Of a stretch of DNA of 64,000 nt, positions 7,930 through 17,264 are shown piece by piece. The notes under the pieces are model-generated. The model saw only the letters and a program-made list of their open reading frames with translations, did no database searches and was not told the DNA's origin. Both the position numbers and the translations under genes were made by a program. The stretch is from DATAVB01 sp036267955. Its GTDB lineage: Bacteria; Actinomycetota; Actinomycetes; Mycobacteriales; QHCD01. The stretch spans positions 12,787 through 76,786 of the forward strand of contig DATAVB010000143.1 in NCBI GenBank assembly GCA_036267955.1. Reading direction: 5' to 3'. Position 1 is the stretch's first letter, and the number at the start of each line of letters is the position of its first letter.

Positions 7930-9413
7930 CGGCAGTCCTTCCCGGGTACGGGCGTGGGTGCGGCGACGATGGCGGCCGGGTGCGTCGCGGCCGGCTGGGT
8001 GCGGTGGGTGGCTGTCGGATGCGTCGGCGCCGGGCTGCGGTGTGCGGTCGTGCGGTGTGCGGTCGTGCGGTGTGCGGGCGGCTTCGCGGAGCGGCGCGGC
8101 GGCTTGGCGGCCGAGCGGCTCGGCGACGGGGTGGGAGACGGCGTCGGGGTGGCGGTCGGGCAGACGGGCAGCAGCTCGCTGCTGTTCAGGTTGCTGATGA
8201 TCTTCTCTGCGCCGGAACGGCTGTCGGCGGAGAGCCCGGCCCGTACCTTGTCCCGGGCGGTGGACACCAGGTCGCCGACGGCCACCTCGCTGGTGTGCAC
8301 CGGGTGATAGAGGTGGGCGCCGGCCAAGGACATGTTGACGCCCTTGAAGATCGTCACCTTGTTGGCGGAGGCGCCGACGAAGTACTGCGTCTGGCTCCAC
8401 GCGTACAGCCCGCCGAGCGCGCCAACGACAACCACCACGGCGCCGAGGGCCACCGCGATGCGCCGCTTGATCCGGCGCGGCGGAGCGGTCGCGTCGGGAA
8501 ACTCGGCGGTGTCGGCGTCGGGGTCGTCGGAGTAGTCATCGGCGTAATCGTCGCTGTCCGGATCACTCTGGCCCGGATTGCTCTGGCCCGGCGGCATGGC
8601 GATCGCCGCCCGGGCCGCGGCACTGGTCGGATGCACCTCGCGGTCCTCAAGCGAGTCGCTCGCGGCGCCGTCGATCACCGGCACCACGTCGCCCTCTTCG
8701 GCGTCGACGATGTCAGCCACCACGACGGTGATGTTGTCTCGGCCGCCGGCGCGCAGCGCGAGCTCAATCAGCCGGTCGGCCGCCTCGTGGGCGTCCTCGA
8801 TCTTCAGCGCGTCGGCGATGGTGTCGCCGGAAACGTAGTCCGACAGCCCGTCGCTGCAGATCAGGTACCGGTCGCCGCGACGGGCCGTCCGGATCGACAG
8901 GTCCGGATCCACGTCACTGCCGGTCATGGCGCGCAGGATCACCGAACGCTGCGGGTGACTGCGGGCCTCCTCCATCGTGATCCGGCCCTCGTCGACCAGA
9001 GCCTGGACGAAGGTCTGATCGCGGGTGACCTGGGAGAACTTCCGGCCCTGCAGCACATACGCGCGGGAGTCACCGACGTGTACGACACCCAGCTTTTCGC
9101 CGTTGAAGAGCATCGCGGTGAGCGTGGTGCCCATGCCTTCCAGGCCGGGATCGCTCTGCACAGCCTCGCGCAGGCGCAGGTTGGCCGCGTCCACCGTGGC
9201 GCGCAGCGCGCCGAGCATGTCCTGCGCCGCGGTGTCGTCGTCCAGCGGCGCGAAAGTCGTGATGACGACCCGGCTCGCGGTGCCGCCGCCGACGTGGCCA
9301 CCCATGCCGTCGGCCAACGCCAGCAGCCGGGGCCCGGCGTACACCGAGTCCTCGTTGTCACCCCGGACCAGCCCTCGGTCCGACCGCACGGCGTAGTGCA
9401 GTGAGAGCGTCAT
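7926..9413 (-). CDS. pstP: PP2C-family Ser/Thr protein phosphatase PstP
   Basis: Metal-dependent phosphatase, 495 aa, that reverses PknA/PknB phosphorylation. The cytoplasmic catalytic domain (about 1-240) shows the metal-binding motifs: GDNEDS with Asp22, ALADGMGGH with Asp35, ICSDGLSD and GGRDNITVVV. A linker rich in Asp/Glu (DSDDYADDYSDDPDAD) follows, then one transmembrane helix around residues 310-330 and a short outer domain. The C-terminal 70 residues are an Ala/Thr/Pro/His low-complexity tail with repeated HRTTA units. ATGA overlaps link it to fhaB upstream and rodA downstream. The tail is unusually repetitive for the family. Confidence 0.96.
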   Translation of the reverse strand: MTLSLHYAVRSDRGLVRGDNEDSVYAGPRLLALADGMGGHVGGGTASRVVITTFAPLDDDTAAQDMLGALRATVDAANLRLREAVQSDPGLEGMGTTLTAMLFNGEKLGVVHVGDSRAYVLQGRKFSQVTRDQTFVQALVDEGRITMEEARSHPQRSVILRAMTGSDVDPDLSIRTARRGDRYLICSDGLSDYVSGDTIADALKIEDAHEAADRLIELALRAGGRDNITVVVADIVDAEEGDVVPVIDGAASDSLEDREVHPTSAAARAAIAMPPGQSNPGQSDPDSDDYADDYSDDPDADTAEFPDATAPPRRIKRRIAVALGAVVVVVGALGGLYAWSQTQYFVGASANKVTIFKGVNMSLAGAHLYHPVHTSEVAVGDLVSTARDKVRAGLSADSRSGAEKIISNLNSSELLPVCPTATPTPSPTPSPSRSAAKPPRRSAKPPAHRTTAHRTTAHRSPAPTHPTATHRTQPAATHPAAIVAAPTPVPGKDCR

Positions 9414-9886
9414 GAACGCAGCTCCAGCACCGTCTTACCGATCCGGATCGGCGCTCCCGGCGGCACCAGCATCGGGCCGGACACCTTGGTCCGGTCCAGG
9501 TAGGTGCCGTTGGTGGAGCCGAGATCCTCCACGTACCAGTTGCCGTCGCGCAGCATGAGGCGCGCATGCCGGGAGCTGGCGTAGTCGTCGGTGAGCACCA
9601 GCGTGGAGTCCTCGGCCCGGCCGATCGAGACTGGCGCGTCGGTGAGCTCGATCTGGGTGCCGGTGAGCGAACCGGCGGTGACATAGAGATGTTTGGCGGA
9701 CTTGCTGCGACGCTTGGATTTCGACTTGGGCACTGACGGCGGGCGGGTGGCCGGGAGTTGCGAGGGCCGCGGCTTGGCGGCGCCGAACACGTCCGACCGG
9801 ACCACGCGGAACGCCGCGTAGACGAAAACCCACAGGAGGACCAGGAACCCGAACCGTATCGCCTGAACGACGATCGGGGCGTTCAC
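9410..9886 (-). CDS. fhaB: FHA-domain protein FhaB (FipA)
   Basis: 158-aa protein with one N-terminal membrane segment (about residues 8-26), a basic linker (SKSKRRSKSAK), and a C-terminal forkhead-associated domain (about 75-158). Phosphothreonine-binding residues are visible: SIGR, SSRHA, and GSTNGTYLD. In mycobacteria the homologue is phosphorylated by PknA and helps recruit division proteins. The stop overlaps pstP as ATGA. The 76 bp to fhaA hold no recognised signal, so fhaA and fhaB are probably cotranscribed. Confidence 0.95.
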   Translation of the reverse strand: MNAPIVVQAIRFGFLVLLWVFVYAAFRVVRSDVFGAAKPRPSQLPATRPPSVPKSKSKRRSKSAKHLYVTAGSLTGTQIELTDAPVSIGRAEDSTLVLTDDYASSRHARLMLRDGNWYVEDLGSTNGTYLDRTKVSGPMLVPPGAPIRIGKTVLELRS

Positions 9887-9962
9887 CGGACTGCCTCACC
9901 GATGGGGACCGGGGCGTGGGCGCTGCGCCGCACCGACGGTGCAGCATTGGGGACGCGCGAGG

Positions 9963-11240
9963 TCACCACGACTCCTGGCGAAAGACGACGACGGTATGCC
10001 CCACCCGAATCGCATCCTCTGACTGCAGGCGCCAGGTGCGGATGCGTTGGCCGTTGACGACAGTACCGTTCGTCGAGTTGAGGTCCTCGATCACCGCCGT
10101 GGTGCCGTCGAACCGGACCACCGCGTGCCGCCGCGAGACGCCGGTGTCGGCGAGTCGCAGGTCCGCCTCCTGGCCACGGCCAATGACCGTCGAGCCGCTG
10201 CGGACCGGAAGCCGGCGGTCGGTGCCGTCGATGATCAGCACCGGCTGGGCCCGCGGCGGCGGGTCGTAGAGCTGCGGCTGGTCATAGGACGGCGCGTCGA
10301 ACCGGGTCCGGTCCGCCTCGGGCTGCTGCCCGTACGGGTCGTTCTGCGGTTCGCTGTACGGCTGGTTGTACGCGGGCGGTTCATATGCCGGCTGGTCGTA
10401 CGCCGGCGGGTCGTTGCGATACGCGGGCTCGTCCCGGTACGGCGGCTCGTCGGAGCCGGGCCGGTCGTGATGCGGCAGGTTGACACCGGGGACGGGCACG
10501 CCGGGGACGGGCACGCCTGGCACCGCGCCGGCGATCGGCGCGCCCGGCACCGGTAGACCCGGCACACCCGGAAGGGGCAGGCCGTGCCCGTCGCTGTCGC
10601 GGTGCCGGTGCTCCCGCTGTGGTTCGCGGGCCGGCTGGCGGTAGGGATCGCTGGCGGGCTGGCCATAGGGATCGCGGGCCGGCTGGTTGTAGGGATCGCT
10701 GTGGGGACCGCTGTGGGGATCGTTGTAGGGATCGTTGTAGGGATCGTTGTACTGCTCGTTGTGGGGATCCCGGTACGGCTCGTTGTAGTCGCCGGGCGAG
10801 GCGTTGTGTCGGGAGGCGTTCGGCAGCGGCGCGGAGAGCGAGTCACGCGGGCGTTGTCGGGGCGAGGCGTCCATGTCGACGTCGCTGCCGACCCGGAACA
10901 TGCCGGTGCGCAGCGCCTTGTCGAGGGCGAACGAGACGGTGATGTCGCCGTAGGCGGACCAGCCCTCGTCGTCGACGAACTCCTGCACCATCTCGGCCAG
11001 GGTCCGGGTCAGCTGGGTCTCCCAGGGCGCGAGCCGCTCGTGGTCGGACGGGCCAAGCTCCACGACATAGCGGTTGGGCACCAACACCCGCCCGCCGCCC
11101 ATCACGGCGCGATTTTCGTCGGCCTCGCGTTGCAGAGCCTTGGCGATCTCCACCGGCTCGACCTGGCCCTTGAACAGCCGCGCGAAGGCGCCACCGACGA
11201 GATCTTCCAGCCGGCGCTCGAAGCGCTGCAGCAGTCCCAC
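9963..11240 (-). CDS. fhaA: FHA-domain protein FhaA with N-terminal DUF3662
   Basis: First gene of the kinase operon, 425 aa. Residues 1-125 form the DUF3662 domain (MGLLQRFERRLEDLVGGAFARLF start). A long disordered linker carries repeated NDPY/QPA-DPY and GVPVPG units. The C-terminal FHA domain (about 335-425) has the SGSTVIGRGQ, SRRHA and NSTNGTVVNG motifs that bind phosphothreonine. In mycobacteria FhaA binds the phosphorylated pseudokinase of MviN/MurJ and so regulates lipid II export. The linker repeats come from tandem 12-bp DNA repeats around 10690-10760. The operon promoter should lie in 11241-11481. Confidence 0.95.
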   Translation of the reverse strand: MGLLQRFERRLEDLVGGAFARLFKGQVEPVEIAKALQREADENRAVMGGGRVLVPNRYVVELGPSDHERLAPWETQLTRTLAEMVQEFVDDEGWSAYGDITVSFALDKALRTGMFRVGSDVDMDASPRQRPRDSLSAPLPNASRHNASPGDYNEPYRDPHNEQYNDPYNDPYNDPHSGPHSDPYNQPARDPYGQPASDPYRQPAREPQREHRHRDSDGHGLPLPGVPGLPVPGAPIAGAVPGVPVPGVPVPGVNLPHHDRPGSDEPPYRDEPAYRNDPPAYDQPAYEPPAYNQPYSEPQNDPYGQQPEADRTRFDAPSYDQPQLYDPPPRAQPVLIIDGTDRRLPVRSGSTVIGRGQEADLRLADTGVSRRHAVVRFDGTTAVIEDLNSTNGTVVNGQRIRTWRLQSEDAIRVGHTVVVFRQESW

Positions 11241-11481
11241 GGCAGGTCCCTCCTCTCCGATCGCCCCGATCGTATCGGTGCCTGCGTAATCGGAGCGTCT
11301 CCGCGCCGCCCTACCGATTGGACTCCCATAGTGCCGGCTTGGTTGGGACGCCGGGCATGGCGGGTCGGCTAACCGGCACGCTGTGTGCGGTGGTCATCGC
11401 TGCCAGTGGATGTGGCCGGTGGAGGCGATGCGGGCGGCGTCAATCGCCGGGCCCGGCCCGTGCTAATCTCGGTCGCCGCTT

Positions 11482-11564
11482 GGGCGAGTGGCGGAATGGC
11501 AGACGCGCACGGTTCAGGTCCGTGTGTCCGCAAGGACGTGGGGGTTCAACTCCCCCCTCGCCCA
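11482..11564 (+). tRNA. tRNA-Leu (anticodon CAG)
   Basis: Class II tRNA of 83 nt. The acceptor stem GGGCGAG (11482-11488) pairs with CTCGCCC (11557-11563), and the discriminator base is A. The anticodon stem CACGG/CCGTG encloses the loop TTCAGGT, giving CAG. A long variable arm (TGTCCGCAAGGACG region) and the T-arm GGGGGTTCAACTCCCCC complete the fold. CCA is not encoded. A tRNA-Leu at this place beside fhaA is common in actinobacteria. Confidence 0.96.
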
Positions 11565-11570
11565 CCCCTC

Positions 11571-11596
11571 GGAAGGCCCGCTGCGGCGGGCCTTCC
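11571..11596 (+). terminator. Hairpin terminator after tRNA-Leu
   Basis: Perfect 11-bp GC-rich stem (GGAAGGCCCGC / GCGGGCCTTCC) with the 4-nt loop TGCG, starting 7 nt after the tRNA. It is followed by only a short T run (TTT at 11601), as in many actinobacterial terminators. It also stands before the 3' end of the convergent PhyH gene. Confidence 0.85.
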
Positions 11597-11618
11597 GGCG
11601 TTTGAGAGCCGTCTCGCA

Positions 11619-12440
11619 TCACCCGCGGCGGTAGAGCTCCGGATTGAGCCGGGTGGCCGGCACCGCGCCGATCTGCGCGCCGGGCAGCCAGGTGGCCAGG
11701 TCCGCGCGCTGGTTGTCGTTCACCGGCTCGGACACCCGTACGTCGGCGTCCATGTAGATGATGGTCATCACGCGGCGCGGGATGTCGCTCTGGTTGGGCT
11801 CGGCCCGGTGGAACGTCCAGCCCTGGTGATAGCTCACGTCGCCGAGCGCGTACGGGACCTGCGACAGCGGGAAATGCTGCTCGGTCAGGGCTTTCTGCAG
11901 TCGGGCCTCGGACTCGTCACTGATTGCCAGATCCCGGCCGAACTCGAAATGGTGGCTGCCGGTGGCGAACGCGAGCGGACCCATCTCCTCGGGCGTCTCC
12001 TGCAACGGCACCCACACCGTGCAGACCCGGTCGGTGTCCAGCGGCCAGTAGTACTGGTCGGCGTGCCACGGCGTGATGCCGCCGCCGGCCTCCTTGTAGA
12101 GCGCCTGATCGTGGTAGAGCCGGACCCCCTCGACGCCCATCAGGTCCGCCGCGATCTGCGCCAGCCGCCGGGACAGGACGAATTCACGGACCGCCTCGCT
12201 GTGCTCCCACAGGTTGCTCACCTGCAGGAACGCCTTGGCGTAGGTGCTGCGCTCGGCCAGTGGCAGGTGCATGGTGTTGCGTTCGATCACCTTGCCGGTG
12301 ATCTCCGGCTCGTAGGCGGCGATCGTCTCGGCGCTCAGCACGCGCGGGAGCCGGATGAATCCCTGCCGGTCGAAGAGCTCGACGTCACCGGCTGTCACGG
12401 CGTACGGCTGATCCAGCTCGGGCTCGGTCGTCAGGGTCAT
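11619..12440 (-). CDS. PhyH-family Fe(II)/2-oxoglutarate dioxygenase (module 1)
   Basis: Phytanoyl-CoA dioxygenase superfamily protein, 273 aa, predicted to hydroxylate an unknown small molecule using Fe(II), O2 and 2-oxoglutarate. The facial triad is visible as His126 and Asp128 in PWHADQYYW, with the distal His211 in TFHRAEPN. An Arg about 11 residues later (DIPRRVMT) can hold 2-oxoglutarate. ATG 12440 is chosen because GGAG lies 6 bp upstream; the in-frame ATG at 12452 has none. It is divergent from an AraC regulator, an arrangement repeated twice more in the window. Family assignment is secure; the substrate is unknown. Confidence 0.88.
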   Translation of the reverse strand: MTLTTEPELDQPYAVTAGDVELFDRQGFIRLPRVLSAETIAAYEPEITGKVIERNTMHLPLAERSTYAKAFLQVSNLWEHSEAVREFVLSRRLAQIAADLMGVEGVRLYHDQALYKEAGGGITPWHADQYYWPLDTDRVCTVWVPLQETPEEMGPLAFATGSHHFEFGRDLAISDESEARLQKALTEQHFPLSQVPYALGDVSYHQGWTFHRAEPNQSDIPRRVMTIIYMDADVRVSEPVNDNQRADLATWLPGAQIGAVPATRLNPELYRRG

Positions 12441-12466
12441 TGCGGGCTCCATGTGTCGGTTTCTGG

Positions 12467-12516
12467 TCGGGTGGCTGGGTCGGGTGGCTGTTTCGGGTGG
12501 CTGTTTCGGGTGGCTG
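12467..12516. repeat. Four 13-bp tandem repeats upstream of PhyH module 1
   Basis: The unit TCGGGTGGCTG plus 2 bp occurs four times at an exact 13-bp period (starts 12467, 12480, 12493, 12506). It lies in the divergent promoter region between the PhyH gene (start 12440) and the AraC gene (start 12658). It may be a regulator binding array or a simple tandem duplication; a 13-bp period is not an integral helical turn. Confidence 0.8.
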
Positions 12517-12576
12517 GCCAGGGTTGAGCTCAGCCTCCCAATCCCATCGGACCGGAGTGCCGGACGCCAGACCTGA

Positions 12577-13831
<1,255 letters not shown>

Positions 13832-13835
<4 letters not shown>

Positions 13836-14218
13836 TCAGTCGCCTCCTGAGAAATTGCCGAGTCGCAATAGGGCGCCGGGTCGAGGAGCTGTCGGGCCAC
13901 GTGGTCGCGGATCCGTTGCAGTCGGTCGATGCAGGAATCCAGCTCGGCCAGCTTGCGGCGGTAGACCTCGATCGATGCCGGGCAGGCGTCACCGCTGTCA
14001 TTTCCGGCCTGCAGACACTCGACGAACGGCCGGGTCTCCTCCAGGCCGAAGCCGATGTCCAGCAGCGAGCGGATCTCCCGCACCAGCCGGAGATCGGTCT
14101 CGGTGTAGTCGCGGTAGCCGTTCGCCGTCCGGGTGGCCCGCAGCAGACCCTGGCTCTCGTAGTACCGCAGCGCCCGGGTCGAGGTGCCGGCCCGCTCCGC
14201 GAGCTCGCCGATCAGCAT
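13832..14218 (-). CDS. MerR-family regulator of the thioredoxin operon
   Basis: 128-aa MerR-type regulator. The N-terminal winged helix-turn-helix (MLIGELAERAGTSTRALRYYESQGLL) and dimerisation helix are typical. The C-terminal effector part carries Cys68, Cys79, Cys96 and Cys118, which could sense redox state or a metal. Coupling to trxA by an ATGA overlap suggests that the regulator and its redox partner are made together. The promoter just upstream has the 19-bp spacer and central dyad expected for MerR control, so autoregulation is likely. The effector itself is unknown; the sequence does not match the SoxR iron-sulfur cysteine spacing. Confidence 0.9.
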
Positions 14219-14249
14219 CTGTCCTCCCGATGTCCCCGATGGAAGGTGA

Positions 14250-14280
14250 CGTTAGAGGTTGACACCGACGTCAACGCAAA
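14250..14280 (-). promoter_or_regulatory. MerR-type promoter with 19-bp spacer
   Basis: On the minus strand, TTGCGT (-35, 14275-14280) and TAACGT (-10, 14250-14255) are separated by 19 bp. The perfect dyad GTTGAC-N6-GTCAAC (14259-14276) covers most of the spacer and slightly overlaps the -35. Over-long spacers with a central operator are the hallmark of promoters that MerR proteins activate by DNA distortion. It drives merR-trxA and may also influence the divergent gene at 14312. Confidence 0.75.
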
Positions 14281-14311
14281 ACTTCCCGCCGGTTCCGGCA
14301 TCATCGGATGC

Positions 14312-14698
14312 ATGGATCACACCGACGTTCAGGCCTTCGTCGACAGCTGGTTGCGGGGCTGGAACGCGCACGACGTGGAGCAGGTGTTGAGCCACTTCGC
14401 CGAGGACGCCGTCTTCACCTCGCCGGTGGCCGGCCAGTTGCTGGCCGGCAGCGACGGCGTCATCCGCGGCAAGGCGGCCCTGCGCGACTACTGGAACGAG
14501 GGGCTGCGGCGCATCCCCGACCTGCACTTCGAACTGGTCGGGGCCTACCACGGGTTGCAGACCATCGTGATCAATTACCGCAACCAGCTGAACGGTCTGG
14601 TCTGCGAGGTGCTGACCTTCGACGGACCGTTGGTGGTGCAGGGGCACGGCACCTACCTCGGGGCGGACGGCAATCCGGCGGGCGCGACGTCGGGCTGA
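14312..14698 (+). CDS. SnoaL/NTF2-like protein
   Basis: 128-aa protein of the NTF2/SnoaL fold (MDHTDVQAFVDSWLRGWNAHDVEQVLSHFAEDAVFTSPV), with the usual pattern of an N-terminal helix pair, DAVF strand, GKAALRDYW and a curved sheet. Members act as small isomerases, hydrolases or ligand-binding proteins, and the specific role cannot be read from the sequence. It is divergent from the merR-trxA operon, so it may be in the same regulon. The start is ATG 14312, about 30 bp from the MerR promoter elements. Confidence 0.8.
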   Translation: MDHTDVQAFVDSWLRGWNAHDVEQVLSHFAEDAVFTSPVAGQLLAGSDGVIRGKAALRDYWNEGLRRIPDLHFELVGAYHGLQTIVINYRNQLNGLVCEVLTFDGPLVVQGHGTYLGADGNPAGATSG

Positions 14699-14807
14699 CC
14701 GCGGCCGCCTCGTATCGTGAAGCTGCGAACTGTCGTAAGGCTGGGAACTGCGGCGGCCGCGTTGACGACTATCGCAGCGGGACACAGCGAGGAAGTGGGG
14801 TGGCGGC

Positions 14808-15848
14808 ATGCCGGGCATGGGAGGCATGGGCGGCCGCCCGGAGCTGACCGGTTCCACCGCGTTCAGCCAGTGGATGTTCTCCCCGGTCGTCACCGCTGCC
14901 CTGCTGGTGATCGCCGCGCTGTATGGCTGGGGCGTGCTGCGGTCGGTACGCCGCCGCGGTCGGTCCTGGCCGGCGATCCGGGTTGGCTCGTTCGCGGCCG
15001 GGCTGGTCGTCGTCGCGATCGCCACCCAGAGCAGCATCGGCGTGTACGAGCGGGAGCTGTTCTGGGTGCACATGATCCAGCACCTGCTGCTGATCATGCT
15101 GGCGCCGGCGCTGCTGGTCACCGGCCGGCCGTGGATGTTGCTGCTGCACACCGGAAGCCCGGCGGTGCACCGCGTCACCAAGCGGGCGCTGCGGTCGGCC
15201 CCGGTCTCACTGCTCACCCATCCCGTGGTGGCGGCTGCGATCTATACGGTCACCGTGCTGATCACCCATCTCACCGGCTTCATGGACATGCTGATGTCCA
15301 GCACCGCGGCACACGGTGGCGAACAGTTGCTGTACCTGGTTGCCGGTTATCTGTACTTCCTGCCCGTCTTTGGCGACGAGCCGATCCGGTGGCGACTGTC
15401 GCATCCGATGAAGATCGCACTGCTGGTGGTCAGCATGCCGGTCGACACCTTCACCGGGGTGGCCCTGATGCAGAGCAACGCCCCTCGGTTCGGGATGTCG
15501 CTGACCGACATCCACAACGGCGGCGCGGTGATGTGGATTGGCGGCGATTTCCTGATGTTCGTCGCGATCCTGGTGGTCTTCGCGTTCTGGGCCCAGCACG
15601 ACACCGCCCGGGGTGCGGCCCGCCGCGGCTGGATGGAGGCCGCCCGTGCCTCGGTGTTCACCGAGCGGGCGGCGAGTCTGACGGCCGGGTCAGGCTCGAC
15701 CGGCGCCGCTGAGTCGGCGGGCTCGCTGGCGGGCTCGCGGGCAGCCAGCCGGCCGCCGGACCTGGACAACGACGATGAGCAACTCGTCGCGTACAACTCC
15801 TGGCTGGCGAAGATCAACGGTGGCGAGCGACCCACCCCGAAATCCTGA
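14808..15848 (+). CDS. CtaG-family cytochrome c oxidase assembly membrane protein
   Basis: 346-aa polytopic membrane protein with seven or so hydrophobic segments. The family hallmark is the His-rich stretch in ELFWVHMIQHLLLIMLAPALLV, followed by FMDMLMSSTAAHGGEQ and DIHNGGAVMWIGGDFLM. CtaG (caa3-type) proteins assist copper-dependent oxidase assembly or copper handling. The N-terminus MPGMGGMGG is Met-rich. The start has GGAAGTGGGG upstream. Copper genes (PCuAC, YcnI, CopC/CopD) lie within 6 kb, supporting a copper role. The C-terminal 70 residues are a Ser/Ala-rich cytoplasmic tail. Confidence 0.85.
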   Translation: MPGMGGMGGRPELTGSTAFSQWMFSPVVTAALLVIAALYGWGVLRSVRRRGRSWPAIRVGSFAAGLVVVAIATQSSIGVYERELFWVHMIQHLLLIMLAPALLVTGRPWMLLLHTGSPAVHRVTKRALRSAPVSLLTHPVVAAAIYTVTVLITHLTGFMDMLMSSTAAHGGEQLLYLVAGYLYFLPVFGDEPIRWRLSHPMKIALLVVSMPVDTFTGVALMQSNAPRFGMSLTDIHNGGAVMWIGGDFLMFVAILVVFAFWAQHDTARGAARRGWMEAARASVFTERAASLTAGSGSTGAAESAGSLAGSRAASRPPDLDNDDEQLVAYNSWLAKINGGERPTPKS

Positions 15849-15913
15849 CCTTCCCCGTCCACGCTGTCTCCCAGCCTTCCCTTGTCACGAAGGGCGGCGG
15901 CTCGGTCGCCATT

Positions 15914-15974
15914 TTTCATGATCGTGATCGGTGGTTGGGGCTATAGCAACCAAAAACCGATCATGATCATGAAA
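15914..15974. repeat. TCATGATC-type hairpin after the ctaG-like gene
   Basis: 19-bp inverted repeat with one G-T pair (TTTCATGATCGTGATCGGT at 15914-15932, ACCGATCATGATCATGAAA at 15956-15974) and a 23-nt interior containing a further TTGG/CCAA match. It lies 66 bp after the ctaG-like stop. It shares the TGATCATGA core with the elements at 1540, 21619 and 36243. Confidence 0.8.
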
Positions 15975-16124
15975 GGGGTGCCGGACGGGGGTGCTGCGGA
16001 AGGCCGGGCAAGGGGGGTGTTGGCGGGTTGTTCACGGGGTCGCCCTGGCAGGTGCTGTCGGGGTTCGAGATCATGTCGCAGTCGCAATCTCGTCCTGGAA
16101 ATCGATGGCCGTCAGGAGTCAGAC

Positions 16125-17264
16125 ATGCGGGTGGGTAACCGGAAAAAGGCCGTGGCACTGGCAGTGACGCCGCTGGCCGCGTTGGCCGTCACAGCCACCG
16201 CCGCGGTGGCGTCGGCCGGTCCCGCCACCGCCACCGCCACCGCCGCACCAGCGAAGGCGAAAGCGGCTGTCGCGCCGTACAGCTGCCCGCCATCGGCGAT
16301 CCCGCTCGGCTTCAGCGATGCGCTGGACAAGGCCGCACCCAACGGCGTCACGATCGGCGGCCTCTCCTCGATCGCCTACGACCGGCGGTCGCGGTCGTAC
16401 GTCTCCGCGGTGGACAACAACGCCGACGACCCGGCGCGGCTGTGGTTCTACCAGGACCTGACCCACCCACACGTCGTCGGCGCCCCGCTGGTGCTGCGGC
16501 AGCCGGACGGCACGCCCTACACCGGGCAGACCGCCGACAACGAGGGCCTGGCCGTACTGCCCGACGGCCGCTATCTGGTGAGCTCGGAGACTGAGCCGTC
16601 GATACGGATCTTCTCCCGCAGCGGCGTGCAGCGCGCGTCACTCCCGGTGCCGGCCCGGTTCGCGGTCGCCCCGGCCGGCGAGGCCACCGCCAACGCCACT
16701 CTGGAAGGGCTGTCGATCTCGCCGTCCGGCCGCTACGTCTACGCCTCGATGGAGGGCACGCTCTCCGGGGACGCGCCGGCCGGCGGCGAGGCGCGGTGGC
16801 GCCGGATTCTGGTCTACCGGGCCAGCGGCAGCGGCTTCCGGCTCGTCAAGCAGGTCGGGTACGAAGTCGACCCGGGTATGCGGATCGCGGACGCCGCGGC
16901 ATACGACGACGGCAGCCTGGTGGTGCTGGAGGCGGCGTACGACCCGGCGATCGGCAACACGATCCGGCTCTACGCGGTGACCGGCGCCGACCGCGCGCCC
17001 GACATCACCAAGGTCGCCAACCTGTCGCAGGCCCCGGCCCGCGACGTGCTGCACAAGCGGCTGGTCTCCGACGTGACGAAGTGTCCATCGCTCGGCGCCA
17101 AGGCGAAGGAGACCCAGGCCAACCCGCTGATGGACAACTTCGAGGGGCTCTACGTCAAGGCCTACCGGCCGACCGGCATCGCCTCGGTGACCCTGATCAG
17201 CGACGACAACTTCGGCGTCAACCAGACGACCCGGGTGCTCAACCTGCTCGCCCGACTGCCCTAA
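16125..17264 (+). CDS. Secreted esterase-like/phytase-type beta-propeller protein
   Basis: 379-aa exported protein. A long Ala-rich signal peptide (MRVGNRKKAVALAVTPLAALAV...) precedes a domain of the 'esterase-like activity of phytase' family: repeated beta segments such as GLSSIAYDRRSRSYVSAVDNN, NEGLAVLPDGRYLVSSETEPSIRIF and LEGLSISPSGRYVYASMEG, ending MDNFEGLYV and LISDDNFG. Acidic residues in NEGLA, LEGLS and NFEGL are candidate metal ligands. Enzymatic activity is not established for most members. The start has CAGGAG 6 bp upstream. The stop overlaps that of the convergent copper chaperone by 4 bp. Confidence 0.85.
   Translation: MRVGNRKKAVALAVTPLAALAVTATAAVASAGPATATATAAPAKAKAAVAPYSCPPSAIPLGFSDALDKAAPNGVTIGGLSSIAYDRRSRSYVSAVDNNADDPARLWFYQDLTHPHVVGAPLVLRQPDGTPYTGQTADNEGLAVLPDGRYLVSSETEPSIRIFSRSGVQRASLPVPARFAVAPAGEATANATLEGLSISPSGRYVYASMEGTLSGDAPAGGEARWRRILVYRASGSGFRLVKQVGYEVDPGMRIADAAAYDDGSLVVLEAAYDPAIGNTIRLYAVTGADRAPDITKVANLSQAPARDVLHKRLVSDVTKCPSLGAKAKETQANPLMDNFEGLYVKAYRPTGIASVTLISDDNFGVNQTTRVLNLLARLP

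Noticed and set aside
6523..8400. RodA start far upstream at about 8400
   Set aside because: The extra 157 codons lie inside pstP and look like shadow sequence. GTG 7929 has a ribosome binding site and overlaps the pstP stop.
10680..10770. Short spaced repeats read as a CRISPR array
   Set aside because: The repeats are 12 bp, contiguous and in frame in the FhaA linker; there are no spacers or cas genes.
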